A stretch of DNA of 52,317 nucleotides from positions 1 to 52,317 of the forward strand of contig SUVV01000018.1 of NCBI GenBank assembly GCA_015061805.1, given 5' to 3'. The notes under the pieces are model-generated. The model saw only the letters and a list, made by a program, of their open reading frames with translations. It did no database searches and had not been told where the DNA came from. The stretch's first letter is position 1; each line of letters begins with the position of its first letter. This DNA comes from Lentisphaerota bacterium (GTDB lineage: Bacteria; Verrucomicrobiota; Lentisphaeria; Victivallales; Victivallaceae). A program made the position numbers and the translations under genes. Positions 36,269 through 43,830 of this stretch are shown piece after piece.

Positions 36269-36278
36269 ACTTAAAAAG

Positions 36279-36314
36279 GCTGTTGCAAATCCCGTAAAAC
36301 TGGTTTGCAACAGC
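36279..36314 (-). terminator. Terminator for the ceramidase-like gene
   Basis: GCTGTTGCAAA (36279-36289) pairs perfectly with TTTGCAACAGC (36304-36314). On the minus strand it is followed by CCTTTTTAAGTTTT. Confidence 0.85.
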
Positions 36315-36340
36315 ATCTTTGTTTTTGGAAACTTTGCCGA

Positions 36341-37675
36341 TTATTTAAGCAATTCCAATGCTCCGGCGATCATGGTTTCACCAACGGTACGGTCAGCAAG
36401 CGAACGGTCGGGACTGGTTTCATAACCGCCGTTGCCATAGTGCTGAGGCATACCGACATAACCGATTTCACCCATGCCGAGAGCGGCAATGAAGGTCAAG
36501 GGATATTTAGAGCCCTGACGGATTCCGTAACCGATTTCGACAAAGGGTTCTGCCGGAAGCGAAACAAACGCCACCGTCTTGCCGAAAGTAATTGCCATCT
36601 GGTGTTCGATACGCTTGGTGGTGATGGGATTTTCGCGGCAGCCGATGGCTTTTTCCGCGAACAGTTTTTTGACTGCCGGAACGCCGCGGGCAATATCTTC
36701 ACTGGTGAGGTCGCGGCCGGGCTCCATCACGGCATCTTTGTTTTCTTCGTAGACCCGTTTGGCTTCGGCGTATTCCTCATCGGTCAGTTTGAGATAGGGC
36801 GCTTCAAAGGTCGAACGTTTGACCGTGATCGCGGTATCTTCGACTTTACGCATCCGGTAGAGTGAAGAGAGGATCGCGTTGGCGTAGGCTTTGCCGATGC
36901 GTTTGGCCTCTTCGTAACTGGTCTGGTTCGCCAGAGTGGAAACGTCGAAGTGGTTGATATTTCCCTGCGGCGCGATGATGGTCATCACCGGAATATCGTA
37001 ACCGAATTCTCTCTGGATCTCGGCTTCCATTCTGCCCGGCCAGTCTGCAGAAACAATGTCGCCGCCGATGGTGTCGGTATGGTTGGAAATATTGGCAAGA
37101 AGCAGCACCGGACGGTTATCCTGACAAACCTGAAGCATGAGAATTTTGGGATCGATGCCGCCTTCGGGGTGGTCGATATCGGGATTGAGTTTACCGGGGT
37201 TGGTGAGGGTCTTGCCGTTTTTCATGATGTAGCGGCGGTTGAATGCCAGCGCGGAACATTCAGTTTCAGCGGCACAGAGTTCCGCCGGAGCCAGAGATGC
37301 ATAGGCGTTTTTCAGCGCGGTGATCGTCTTGGCTTTGACCGATGCAACATAATCCGGATCAGAGGGCTGTCCGAAAAATTCACAGACATATGGTCCGGTA
37401 TGGGTGTGAGTTGCGCAGAAGAGAACTTTTCCGGCAAGCGGAGATTTTTCTGCAGCGAGCATCTCATCGAGTTCTTCGGCAAACTTGGCATTGAAAAGGC
37501 AGAGGTCAAAAGAAACGATCGCAGTACAGCCGTTTTCATCGCGGAATGCCGCCGCTTTCACTGCGAGCCGGTCATAGGCACCACGATTGGGGCGATAATT
37601 GAAGTATCCAGCCAGAAGCAATCCGCGGTTCGGAGTGATATCCTCTCTGGCAAAACCGAATTCAAATTTACTCAT
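36341..37675 (-). CDS. Neutral/alkaline ceramidase-like protein
   Basis: A 444-residue protein resembling the N-terminal domain of neutral ceramidases. It shows FGFAREDITPNRGLLLAGY at the start, a CATHTHTGPY metal motif near residue 90, SNHTDTIGGDIVSADWPG, and a final MGEIGYVGMPQHYGNGGYE. There is no signal peptide, so it is probably cytosolic, and the C-terminal Ig-like domain of true ceramidases is missing. Such shortened proteins are common in PVC bacteria, where sphingolipid substrates are not established; another amide or ester is possible. It has its own terminator and lies divergent from the pseudopilin gene at 37866. Confidence 0.82.
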   Translation of the reverse strand: MSKFEFGFAREDITPNRGLLLAGYFNYRPNRGAYDRLAVKAAAFRDENGCTAIVSFDLCLFNAKFAEELDEMLAAEKSPLAGKVLFCATHTHTGPYVCEFFGQPSDPDYVASVKAKTITALKNAYASLAPAELCAAETECSALAFNRRYIMKNGKTLTNPGKLNPDIDHPEGGIDPKILMLQVCQDNRPVLLLANISNHTDTIGGDIVSADWPGRMEAEIQREFGYDIPVMTIIAPQGNINHFDVSTLANQTSYEEAKRIGKAYANAILSSLYRMRKVEDTAITVKRSTFEAPYLKLTDEEYAEAKRVYEENKDAVMEPGRDLTSEDIARGVPAVKKLFAEKAIGCRENPITTKRIEHQMAITFGKTVAFVSLPAEPFVEIGYGIRQGSKYPLTFIAALGMGEIGYVGMPQHYGNGGYETSPDRSLADRTVGETMIAGALELLK

Positions 37676-37785
37676 AATAAACTTCTCCTGATTTCAGTTA
37701 AAGATCAAAGCGTTTCTATAAAGTATAACCGCAATGGTAAAAATCAAGTTTTTTTCAAAAAAAATCTTTTTTTATCCAAAGACAC

Positions 37786-37814
37786 TTGCATTTTTACCAA
37801 TTTTTGAATATACT
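37786..37814 (+). promoter_or_regulatory. Pseudopilin gene promoter
   Basis: TTGCAT (37786-37791), 17 bases and TATACT (37809-37814), followed by ACGTGACATGA. It is nearly the same as the promoter at 12663-12691. The divergent promoter of the 37675 gene must lie in the same 190-base gap but is not clear. Confidence 0.65.
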
Positions 37815-37865
37815 TATTACGTGACATGATTTTGCAGCATTAATTCAATTAAAAAGGATTCTATT

Positions 37866-38651
37866 ATGAAGAATTTACTCCGGCATGCCGGAGTAAAGCA
37901 CGCGTGCTTTACTCTCATCGAACTTCTCGTCGTGATCGCCATCATCGCTATTCTCGCAGCAATGCTGCTTCCGGCGCTTCAGCAGGCGCGCAGACGCGGT
38001 CGGATGATCAGCTGCGCCAGCAATTTGAAACAGTGCGGTCAACAGATCCAGCTTTATCATGGCGATTTCAAAAATATGCCGGTGGACTGCAACAAAGTAG
38101 GTTCTTCTCTGAAAGCGGGTGTCTACTTCATCCTGCAAAAACTTTACGGTACTCACCGTTCTTTGCCCAAAGGCACTGACTGGAATGCCAACCAGAACCG
38201 TATGATCATGACCAACACCCCCTGGGTCTGCCCGGATATGACAGAAAACCCGGCTTCGAGCAGTATATATTCCGGCAGTTATGTCCCGGCAACAATGGCA
38301 TTTGTCGAGATGGTCAACCAGAGTTTGACCGAATTGAAGTATTCCAGCTACGGCGGTTATCCCCGTTACTATGTTGCCAAATGCCGCAAACCCGCCCGGC
38401 AGTTGTTCTATGCGGATCACAATCTGTATGATGGTGCGTTGTATGACTACCGCCGCTTTGTATATGGCGATTCCCAATGTGCGGTATCTTTCCGGCATCC
38501 GAGTTTCAATGCCAACTGTCTGATGGGCGACGGTCACGTCGAACCCTATAACCGCAGCGGCGATGGCAACAACTACTACTTCGCGCCAAACACCAAAGCG
38601 CATTACGAAAACTTCCCGGAATATATGAAAATTGCCGGCAAGAGTAATTAA
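37866..38651 (+). CDS. Pseudopilin-like protein with palindromic leader
   Basis: A 261-residue H-x9-DG pseudopilin-like protein. The 14-residue leader ends VKHAC, followed by [16 protein letters not shown], then [31 protein letters not shown], several scattered Cys, and a C-terminal [18 protein letters not shown] good AAAGGA site precedes the ATG. It is likely exported through a type II secretion or pilus-like system. The residue before Phe is Cys, not Gly. Codons 4-17 are made of two overlapping perfect palindromes. It is monocistronic between its own promoter and that of tRNA-Gln. Confidence 0.88.
   Translation: MKNLLRHAGVKHACFTLIELLVVIAIIAILAAMLLPALQQARRRGRMISCASNLKQCGQQIQLYHGDFKNMPVDCNKVGSSLKAGVYFILQKLYGTHRSLPKGTDWNANQNRMIMTNTPWVCPDMTENPASSSIYSGSYVPATMAFVEMVNQSLTELKYSSYGGYPRYYVAKCRKPARQLFYADHNLYDGALYDYRRFVYGDSQCAVSFRHPSFNANCLMGDGHVEPYNRSGDGNNYYFAPNTKAHYENFPEYMKIAGKSN
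37875..37914. repeat. Palindrome pair in pseudopilin leader codons
   Basis: A 22-bp perfect palindrome (37875-37896, half TTACTCCGGCA) overlaps by 6 bases a 24-bp perfect palindrome (37891-37914, half GAGTAAAGCACG). The order is TTACTC, GAGTAA, TTACTC, so the middle arm can pair with either neighbour. It ends in the first codons of FTLIELL. Confidence 0.92.
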
Positions 38652-38758
38652 CCGGAAGTTTCCATTCCAACAACTCACTTTGCACCCGTTACGGAATCGA
38701 TCCGGCGGGTGCAATCCATTTTACGGTGAGAAATTTCAGAAATTTTCAAAAAATCCAC

Positions 38759-38786
38759 TTGCAATTTTCCAAATCTGTGGTATATT
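38759..38786 (+). promoter_or_regulatory. tRNA-Gln promoter
   Basis: TTGCAA (38759-38764), 16 bases and TATATT (38781-38786), with transcription expected about 8 bases before the tRNA. Confidence 0.6.
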
Positions 38787-38800
38787 TTATGACATAACGC

Positions 38801-38874
38801 AGACCTATGGTGTAACGGTAGCACAAGTGATTCTGGTTCACTTTGTCGAGGTTCGAATCCTTGTAGGTCTGCCA
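38801..38874 (+). tRNA. tRNA-Gln (anticodon CTG)
   Basis: A 74-base cloverleaf with acceptor stem AGACCTA/TAGGTCT, discriminator G and an encoded CCA end. The anticodon loop TTCTGGT sits on the stem AGTGA/TCACT, giving CTG. The T-loop is TTCGAAT. The 3' part from the T-loop on is copied four times in the array behind it. Confidence 0.95.
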
Positions 38875-39730
38875 TTTTTTTTGCCTTTTTTTCAATAAAT
38901 ACCGTGAGTAATCCTTGCAAAAAGCAAACTCCGGAGGAAAAACGGTTTTCCCTCCGGAGTTTTTTCTTTTTGCATGTTGTTTTTTGCTTCGCTAAAAAAC
39001 AGGATTACTCACTATTTGGAGGTTGCCCTGCGCTTCTCGACCTGCGGTCTGCGATGCTCGCGCTCGTTCGGGCTGCGCCCTCCGTCGAATCCTTGCAGGT
39101 CTGCCTCCAATATACAGGTGAAAACAAGTTTTCCCTCCGGAGTTTTTTCTTTTTGCATGTTGTTTTTTGCTTCGCTAAAAAACAGGATTACTCACTATCG
39201 GGAGGTTGCCCTGCGCTTCTCGACCTGCGGTCTGCGATGCTCGCGCTCGTTCGGGCTGCGCCCTCCGTCGAATCCTTGCAGGTCTGCCATTTTTTGCCTT
39301 AAAAACTAAATAACGTTCGCAATCAACGCAAAAATCAACCCCGGAGCAGAAAATAAAATTTTCCATCCGGTGTTTTTATTTTTTGCTTTGTTCATTTTTT
39401 GCATCTGCAAAAAATGTGGATTTCTCACTATTTGGAGGTTGCCGTCGCTAACGCTCCGGCTCGTTCGGGCTGCGCCCTCCGTCGAATCCTTGCAGGTCTG
39501 CCTCCAATATACAGGTAAAAACAAGTTTTCCCTCCGGAGTTTTTTCTTTTTGCATGTTGTTTTTTGCTTCGCTAAAAAACAGAATTACTCACTATTTGGA
39601 GGTTGCCCTGCGCTTCTCGACCTGCGGTCTGCGATGCTCGCGCTCGTTCGGGCTGCGCCCTCCGTCGAATCCTTGCAGGTCTGCCTCCAATATACAGGTA
39701 AAAACAAGTTTTCCCTCCTGAGTTTTTATT
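38875..39730. repeat. tRNA-Gln-tail tandem array
   Basis: Four units each end in a copy of the tRNA 3' part, GTCGAATCCTTGCAGGTCTG + CC, at 39084, 39267, 39481 and 39664 (spacing 183, 214, 183). Each copy has 20 of 22 bases in common with the tRNA. A unit holds a terminator-like hairpin, TTTTTTGC(TTC)GCTAAAAAA, a GGATTACTCAC segment, then a GC-rich core GGTTGCCCTGCGCTTCTCG with hairpins GACC(TGC)GGTC, GCGA(TGC)TCGC and GGGC(TGC)GCCC. The third unit has diverged but keeps the stems. A fifth, partial unit runs into the end of the minus-strand gene at 39726. No protein gene is supported here. Confidence 0.93.
38916..38974 (+). terminator. Terminator of tRNA-Gln
   Basis: AAACTCCGGAGG (38926-38937) pairs with CCTCCGGAGTTT (38951-38962), followed by Ts. 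An outer stem TGCAAAAAG/CTTTTTGCA (38916-38924 and 38966-38974) extends it, and GTGAGTAATCC/GGATTACTCAC (38904, 39002) encloses the whole. Confidence 0.88.
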
Positions 39731-40349
39731 TCCACGGATAATGCTTTTTTATTTCACCGTCGCTCCACATCCGGTGTCGCATATCTCCGGCGTGATAACG
39801 GGAAGCATCTTCAAACAACACAAAGTTCTTTTCCCTCAACGAGCGCCCTTTGCCGAGGTAATTCACCGGATGCGTGATGAAGTCCGGAAAAACAATCGAA
39901 TCCGGCAGTTTTCCATCGTTTTCATCAGCATACAGCTTGATCTGCGCGTATGCCGCTTTCAATGCCGCGCAACAGCGCGCCCGCCGGCTGACCTCTTTCG
40001 GACGGCACAAGCAGGGGAACAACATCCATAACAGCATGATGATTATAATAACAAGAAACACATATTCATAAACTTTTTTCGGCTTCCCATTAAGTCGAAA
40101 TGCCCAAATCAACGCAGCGGTGCTGATCAGAAATCCGCCGATAAGTACAAACGGCGAATTACCGTGGGCATTGAGCGCGAGAAATTCCTCGATCGGGAAG
40201 TAGATCACCTCCGGCAGGAAAGCACATTTCAGCCACCAGAAATAGAAAAACGGAAAAAACACCATCCAGAGCATTGCCAGAGTACAACCGCAAATCAGGA
40301 CAACTCCCGCTTTGCGCTTATTGGAACAAACTTTGTTACCGTCTTCCAT
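39726..40349 (-). CDS. Membrane protein with pseudopilin-like C-terminal segment
   Basis: A 207-residue protein with three hydrophobic segments (about residues 14-40, 65-85 and 93-112: VFLVIIIIMLLWMLFPCLC). It then has RARCCAALKAAYAQIKLYAD and ENDGKLPDS, closely resembling the region behind the helix in H-x9-DG pseudopilins (C..NLKQ...LYA.DNDG..P). It lacks an N-terminal FTLIEL leader. AAGGAG precedes the ATG. It is the last of three minus-strand genes (42828 to 39726) and its stop codon lies in the partial last unit of the tRNA-Gln array. Function unknown. Confidence 0.75.
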   Translation of the reverse strand: MEDGNKVCSNKRKAGVVLICGCTLAMLWMVFFPFFYFWWLKCAFLPEVIYFPIEEFLALNAHGNSPFVLIGGFLISTAALIWAFRLNGKPKKVYEYVFLVIIIIMLLWMLFPCLCRPKEVSRRARCCAALKAAYAQIKLYADENDGKLPDSIVFPDFITHPVNYLGKGRSLREKNFVLFEDASRYHAGDMRHRMWSDGEIKKHYPWK

Positions 40350-40380
40350 ATCCGACTCCTTTTTTTACAGGTGACTCTGC

Positions 40381-40788
40381 TTATTCATTTCCGACCGGAG
40401 CCGGTAATGGCAGCAGATAGTTTTCAGTACGGCACAGCGAAACCAGCAGATTACGGCGGTAGACCACCTCAACCAGATCAAATCTGCCGACCAGCGGCGG
40501 CGAACCGATCAATTTGCAATAAAGTTTTGCCGCATTACGGTTGCGGCGCCGCTGACGTACCGACAAATTGGAAAACGGAGAAAATCCCGGATGATAACGC
40601 CGGCTCTTGACTTCTACGAAAACCAGTTCCTTTCCGTCAAGAGCGACAATATCCAATTCACCGGCACGGCACCGGAAGTTCCGCGCCAGAATAAACATCC
40701 CATCCATCTCCAGGGCTTTTGCCGCAGCATTTTCACCGCGGATCCCCAGACGGCGGGTGGATTTTCTGGCGCGCGCTGAAATCAGCAT
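40381..40788 (-). CDS. yraN: YraN/UPF0102 family nuclease-like protein
   Basis: A 135-residue protein with the UPF0102 pattern: [30 protein letters not shown] broken down as [17 protein letters not shown] and [10 protein letters not shown], then [13 protein letters not shown] and [10 protein letters not shown]. The E...D...EVK residues match the restriction-endonuclease-like fold, so it is a putative nuclease of unproven role. The ATG lies 9 bases behind the stop of the large upstream gene; the ribosome site is weak, suggesting coupling. Confidence 0.88.
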   Translation of the reverse strand: MLISARARKSTRRLGIRGENAAAKALEMDGMFILARNFRCRAGELDIVALDGKELVFVEVKSRRYHPGFSPFSNLSVRQRRRNRNAAKLYCKLIGSPPLVGRFDLVEVVYRRNLLVSLCRTENYLLPLPAPVGNE

Positions 40789-40797
40789 CAGGTCAAA

Positions 40798-42828
40798 TCA
40801 CTCGATGACCATGATCGAAATTTGAGCCGCCTCAAGGGTGCGGTTGACTTTGAGCTGATCGCCGTCCTGAACAAATTCAAGCGCCTGATAGCCGCCGTCG
40901 CCCTGCACTTCCATGATCTTGCTGACCTTCATCTTGACGGTCAGTTCCAGCGGCATCGGGTCATAGCCGTAGTTGATCGCCGCAAGCATCGTTCTGCCAT
41001 CGGCAAGTTTACCGCAGATAAGTTTGCAATCCTGCGCGGTATTGATCCATGCCGGAACGCCGCCGAGTTTTTCCAGAATCGACAGATAGAACTTCTTGCG
41101 GCAGGGGTTGAGCACCATCATGTAGGGCCAAGCCATGACATCCATACACATCGTGACGACCTTGCCGCCGAGACTGTTTTCGAAATAGACGGCTCCCGGC
41201 ATGATATATTCGGCTTCGGCACCTTTGTAAGCGGTCATGGTGACCCGGCTCAATGGTTCGGCACCGGGAAGCATTTCCAATTTGGCGGTATTATCCCGGG
41301 CAGAGAAACTCATTCTGACCGGCGGTTCCAGCAGACTTGCTTCACTGTTGGCTTTGAAACTGTTTTTGCGTTTGCCGGCGGAGAGCATCTGTTCCTGAAC
41401 ACTGCCGGTCTTGATCGTTTTCATATTGTCGCATTCGGCGCGGACACCGATAAGATCTGAATATCCGCGTGCAGTGAGGATGCTGGCAGCAACACCGTCG
41501 AGCAAACAGGCTCCGGAAAGCATTTTACGGATCTGTTCGTCGGTATAATAAATGACCTGTTCACCGGCGATAAGGGTGATGCCCTTTCCATCCATATCGG
41601 TATAGTGCATCGGGATACCCATTCTGCCGAAAGCATAAACGCCCCAGTCGCTCTTGTAGTGGAAGCCCATGCCGATATGCGGATAGGGTTCGCTTTCAAA
41701 TGCCGGGATCCGGGTGGCGGTTCCTTCGGCGGTGAAACCGCGCATCAGGCGATGCAGTTCGCGGTAGAGGCCCTGATTGGCAGCGATGGTGTTTTCGTAA
41801 AAGTTGGACTCTTCGGGAAGCGGGTAGACCGACTGATCGAGCCAGAGTTTTCCGCCGTCAGTACCGTGCAGAATTCCGCTGACGATATGCAGATTCATCG
41901 TCCGCGCGCTCTTGCTGAAGCGGTTGTGCGGACAGGTATCGGATTCATCGAGCAGCGGCACTCCGAGTTTACGGAAGTTGACGGTCTGCCAGGAGGTGCC
42001 GCGATCGACCCGCGCCTGATCTTTGGCGTTGCTCTCCAGATAGTTGGCGTTGCTGATACGCAGGAACGGATGGGGACCGCCGATATATTTGAGCTGGCTG
42101 GGAACATAGTCGAAACGCGGGCCGCAGATACAGACAGCACCGTTGATTTCCGGGTTGACCTCATCGCAGGCGCGGCGGATCGCCTTGCAGAGAGCATCCA
42201 TTCCTTCGATATTCGCCTCTTCAAAAGCGCAGGCGATCGGATCGAAAGGTTTGACATCTTTAAGATATTCGACCAGTTCTTCACGGGTGAAGCGGCGGCC
42301 GGTCTTCTTTTCCAGTACATCAAGGTGGTAATGGCAGAAGCAGTTGTTGCTCATACGCATATCATCGTCACCCATGAAGAAATCGGGACCTTCCAGCGCG
42401 ATCATTTTTACCGCATTATAGATGTAGTCGAGGAAGTTGGGTTCGTAAGGACAGAAACGGATGGATTCGGTACCGTCTCCGGCAAGGGATTTGGTTCCGG
42501 AAATTCCGCATTCCGGAGCGAGATTCCAGTAGCCGCCGTGCCCGATGGAGGACTGGATAAGCACGCCCAACTTGAAAGGAGCATCCTTGAGCAGAGATTT
42601 CAAACGGCGGAAAGACGCCGCCTGCTGACGGATCTTATCATAGACATCCATGCCCTGCGGGTGCATCGGGTAACTCATGGCAAAACGGGTGATTCCGGCG
42701 TGAGTATAACGCTTGGTGATCAATTCGGCAAGATATTCTTCATTTCCGGCGAAGTTGGGGATGATCGACACAAAAAAGAGTTCAGGGGCATCAGTTTTGT
42801 AAACTGGCGGACGCAATTCAGAGAGCAT
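40798..42828 (-). CDS. Putative TIM-barrel glycoside hydrolase-like protein
   Basis: A 676-residue cytosolic protein without signal peptide. The N-terminal 350 residues look like a TIM barrel (ITRFAMSYPMHPQGM, FKLGVLIQSSIGHGGYWN, DFFMGDDDMRMSNNCFCHYH with an acidic cluster, LLDESDTCPHNRFS). A beta/alpha region follows with a Rossmann-like YAFGRMGIPMHYTDMDGKG and a C-terminal beta domain. The layout is like GH42 or related beta-galactosidase-like enzymes, including the trimerisation-like middle domain, but I cannot name a family with confidence. AAAGGAT precedes the ATG. It leads a minus-strand unit with yraN and the 39726 gene. Confidence 0.65.
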   Translation of the reverse strand: MLSELRPPVYKTDAPELFFVSIIPNFAGNEEYLAELITKRYTHAGITRFAMSYPMHPQGMDVYDKIRQQAASFRRLKSLLKDAPFKLGVLIQSSIGHGGYWNLAPECGISGTKSLAGDGTESIRFCPYEPNFLDYIYNAVKMIALEGPDFFMGDDDMRMSNNCFCHYHLDVLEKKTGRRFTREELVEYLKDVKPFDPIACAFEEANIEGMDALCKAIRRACDEVNPEINGAVCICGPRFDYVPSQLKYIGGPHPFLRISNANYLESNAKDQARVDRGTSWQTVNFRKLGVPLLDESDTCPHNRFSKSARTMNLHIVSGILHGTDGGKLWLDQSVYPLPEESNFYENTIAANQGLYRELHRLMRGFTAEGTATRIPAFESEPYPHIGMGFHYKSDWGVYAFGRMGIPMHYTDMDGKGITLIAGEQVIYYTDEQIRKMLSGACLLDGVAASILTARGYSDLIGVRAECDNMKTIKTGSVQEQMLSAGKRKNSFKANSEASLLEPPVRMSFSARDNTAKLEMLPGAEPLSRVTMTAYKGAEAEYIMPGAVYFENSLGGKVVTMCMDVMAWPYMMVLNPCRKKFYLSILEKLGGVPAWINTAQDCKLICGKLADGRTMLAAINYGYDPMPLELTVKMKVSKIMEVQGDGGYQALEFVQDGDQLKVNRTLEAAQISIMVIE

Positions 42829-43054
42829 GCTCGTATCCTTTCTTTATACTATAGAAATTTGGCGCATGTTATTAAGATAGCACACAATAGTTGAAATACA
42901 ACATTATAACCGGATTACGATGTGATATTTTACAGCAAAAATATTATTTTTTAACACAAAAATTCAAAAAAAGTTTGTATTTCCATTCAAGGTGAGTTAT
43001 TTTATTCAGGAATACAGTGTATTCATAACCCAAACATGGAGTAATATAAAGAAA
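42829..43054. promoter_or_regulatory. Divergent AT-rich promoter region
   Basis: This 226-base gap separates the minus-strand 42828 gene from the plus-strand operon at 43055. On the minus strand TTGTAT, 16 bases and TATCTT can be read. The plus-strand promoter is unclear. I see no gene or convincing operator palindrome. Confidence 0.35.
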
Positions 43055-43816
43055 ATGAAGAAATTTTTCATTCTGTGCAGTTTGCTCTGTCTGGCAGGGC
43101 TGTCGGCAAACCCGGTGATACCGGGCAGACGGTATCGTGCGGATTTTGAAGCCCGGACTATCCATCCGGCTTATCCGCTTGATTGGTTCTGTCAGGGGGT
43201 CAAATTGGATAAAGCTGAATATCCGGGAATCTCTTTCCGCTTTGTCAACGCAAAAAAGAAAGAGGTCAAACCCTCCGCAAAACGTCCGTTTTATCAGGTT
43301 TTCAGCGATAAATTCACTCCGGAAAGTTTTGAATTTTACGCTCCGGACGGCGCGGTAAAACTGGTACTGCACAAATCCGGTGTCATCGTCCGCAATCTGA
43401 AAGTAACCGAAATCCCAATCGGAAAAAATCTGGCGCTTCCGACCAATTACCATGTCGTCGGCCCTACCCGCAATGCGGTGATAAGCATCAATCCGGACAA
43501 CACCGTGGTCTTTGACGTCTCCGCCAATGGCGTGGTCGAAACTATGAGCGTTCCGGTCGAAAGCGGCAAGCGTTACCGGCTGACCGTTTACGGCGGACGT
43601 GGTTTCCGCGGCGGCAAACGTTCTTCCCTTCTGGTACGCTACTACTTCCGCAAAACTGCGGACGGCAAACCCATTTCCGCCAACAAAGAGGCACTCCGCA
43701 TCGCCGATCCGGGAAAACCGCTGGTGTATGAAATCCTTGCGCCCAAGGGTGCCAGGTGGTTCAATCTCTGGTGCATGTGGGGTAAATTCCACAGTTACAA
43801 ACTCGAAGCTCTTTGA
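43055..43816 (+). CDS. Secreted hypothetical protein (253 aa)
   Basis: The protein starts MKKFFILCSLLCLAGLSANP, a clear signal peptide, and the rest is beta-rich and basic. Two halves look like carbohydrate-binding or jelly-roll modules (RYRADFEARTIHP; then ESGKRYRLTVYGGRGFRGG). I do not recognise the family. The ATG at 43055 is chosen over an upstream in-frame start because it begins the signal peptide. Its stop lies 14 bases before the next gene, so it is the first gene of a three-gene secreted-protein operon with two DUF4838 proteins. Confidence 0.8.
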   Translation: MKKFFILCSLLCLAGLSANPVIPGRRYRADFEARTIHPAYPLDWFCQGVKLDKAEYPGISFRFVNAKKKEVKPSAKRPFYQVFSDKFTPESFEFYAPDGAVKLVLHKSGVIVRNLKVTEIPIGKNLALPTNYHVVGPTRNAVISINPDNTVVFDVSANGVVETMSVPVESGKRYRLTVYGGRGFRGGKRSSLLVRYYFRKTADGKPISANKEALRIADPGKPLVYEILAPKGARWFNLWCMWGKFHSYKLEAL

Positions 43817-43830
43817 TGAAAGGTCGAAAA

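Noticed and set aside
35608-36425. Plus-strand reading frames through array 2
   Set aside because: Same repeat read on the other strand; no ribosome sites or conserved domain.
36305-37807. Plus-strand frames opposite the ceramidase-like gene
   Set aside because: Antisense shadows without domains; the minus-strand gene has clear family motifs.
38875-39730. Integrative genomic island at the tRNA-Gln gene
   Set aside because: No integrase or cargo gene lies between tail copies; units are only 183-214 bases. A mini-element remains possible and is listed as a finding.
38904-39741. Reading frames with repeated SLRSFFFLHVVFCFAKK-type peptides
   Set aside because: They follow the tRNA-Gln tail array and include the tRNA tail in translation. 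RNA/DNA structure explains the sequence better, although E. coli tyrT repeats do hold a small reported protein frame.
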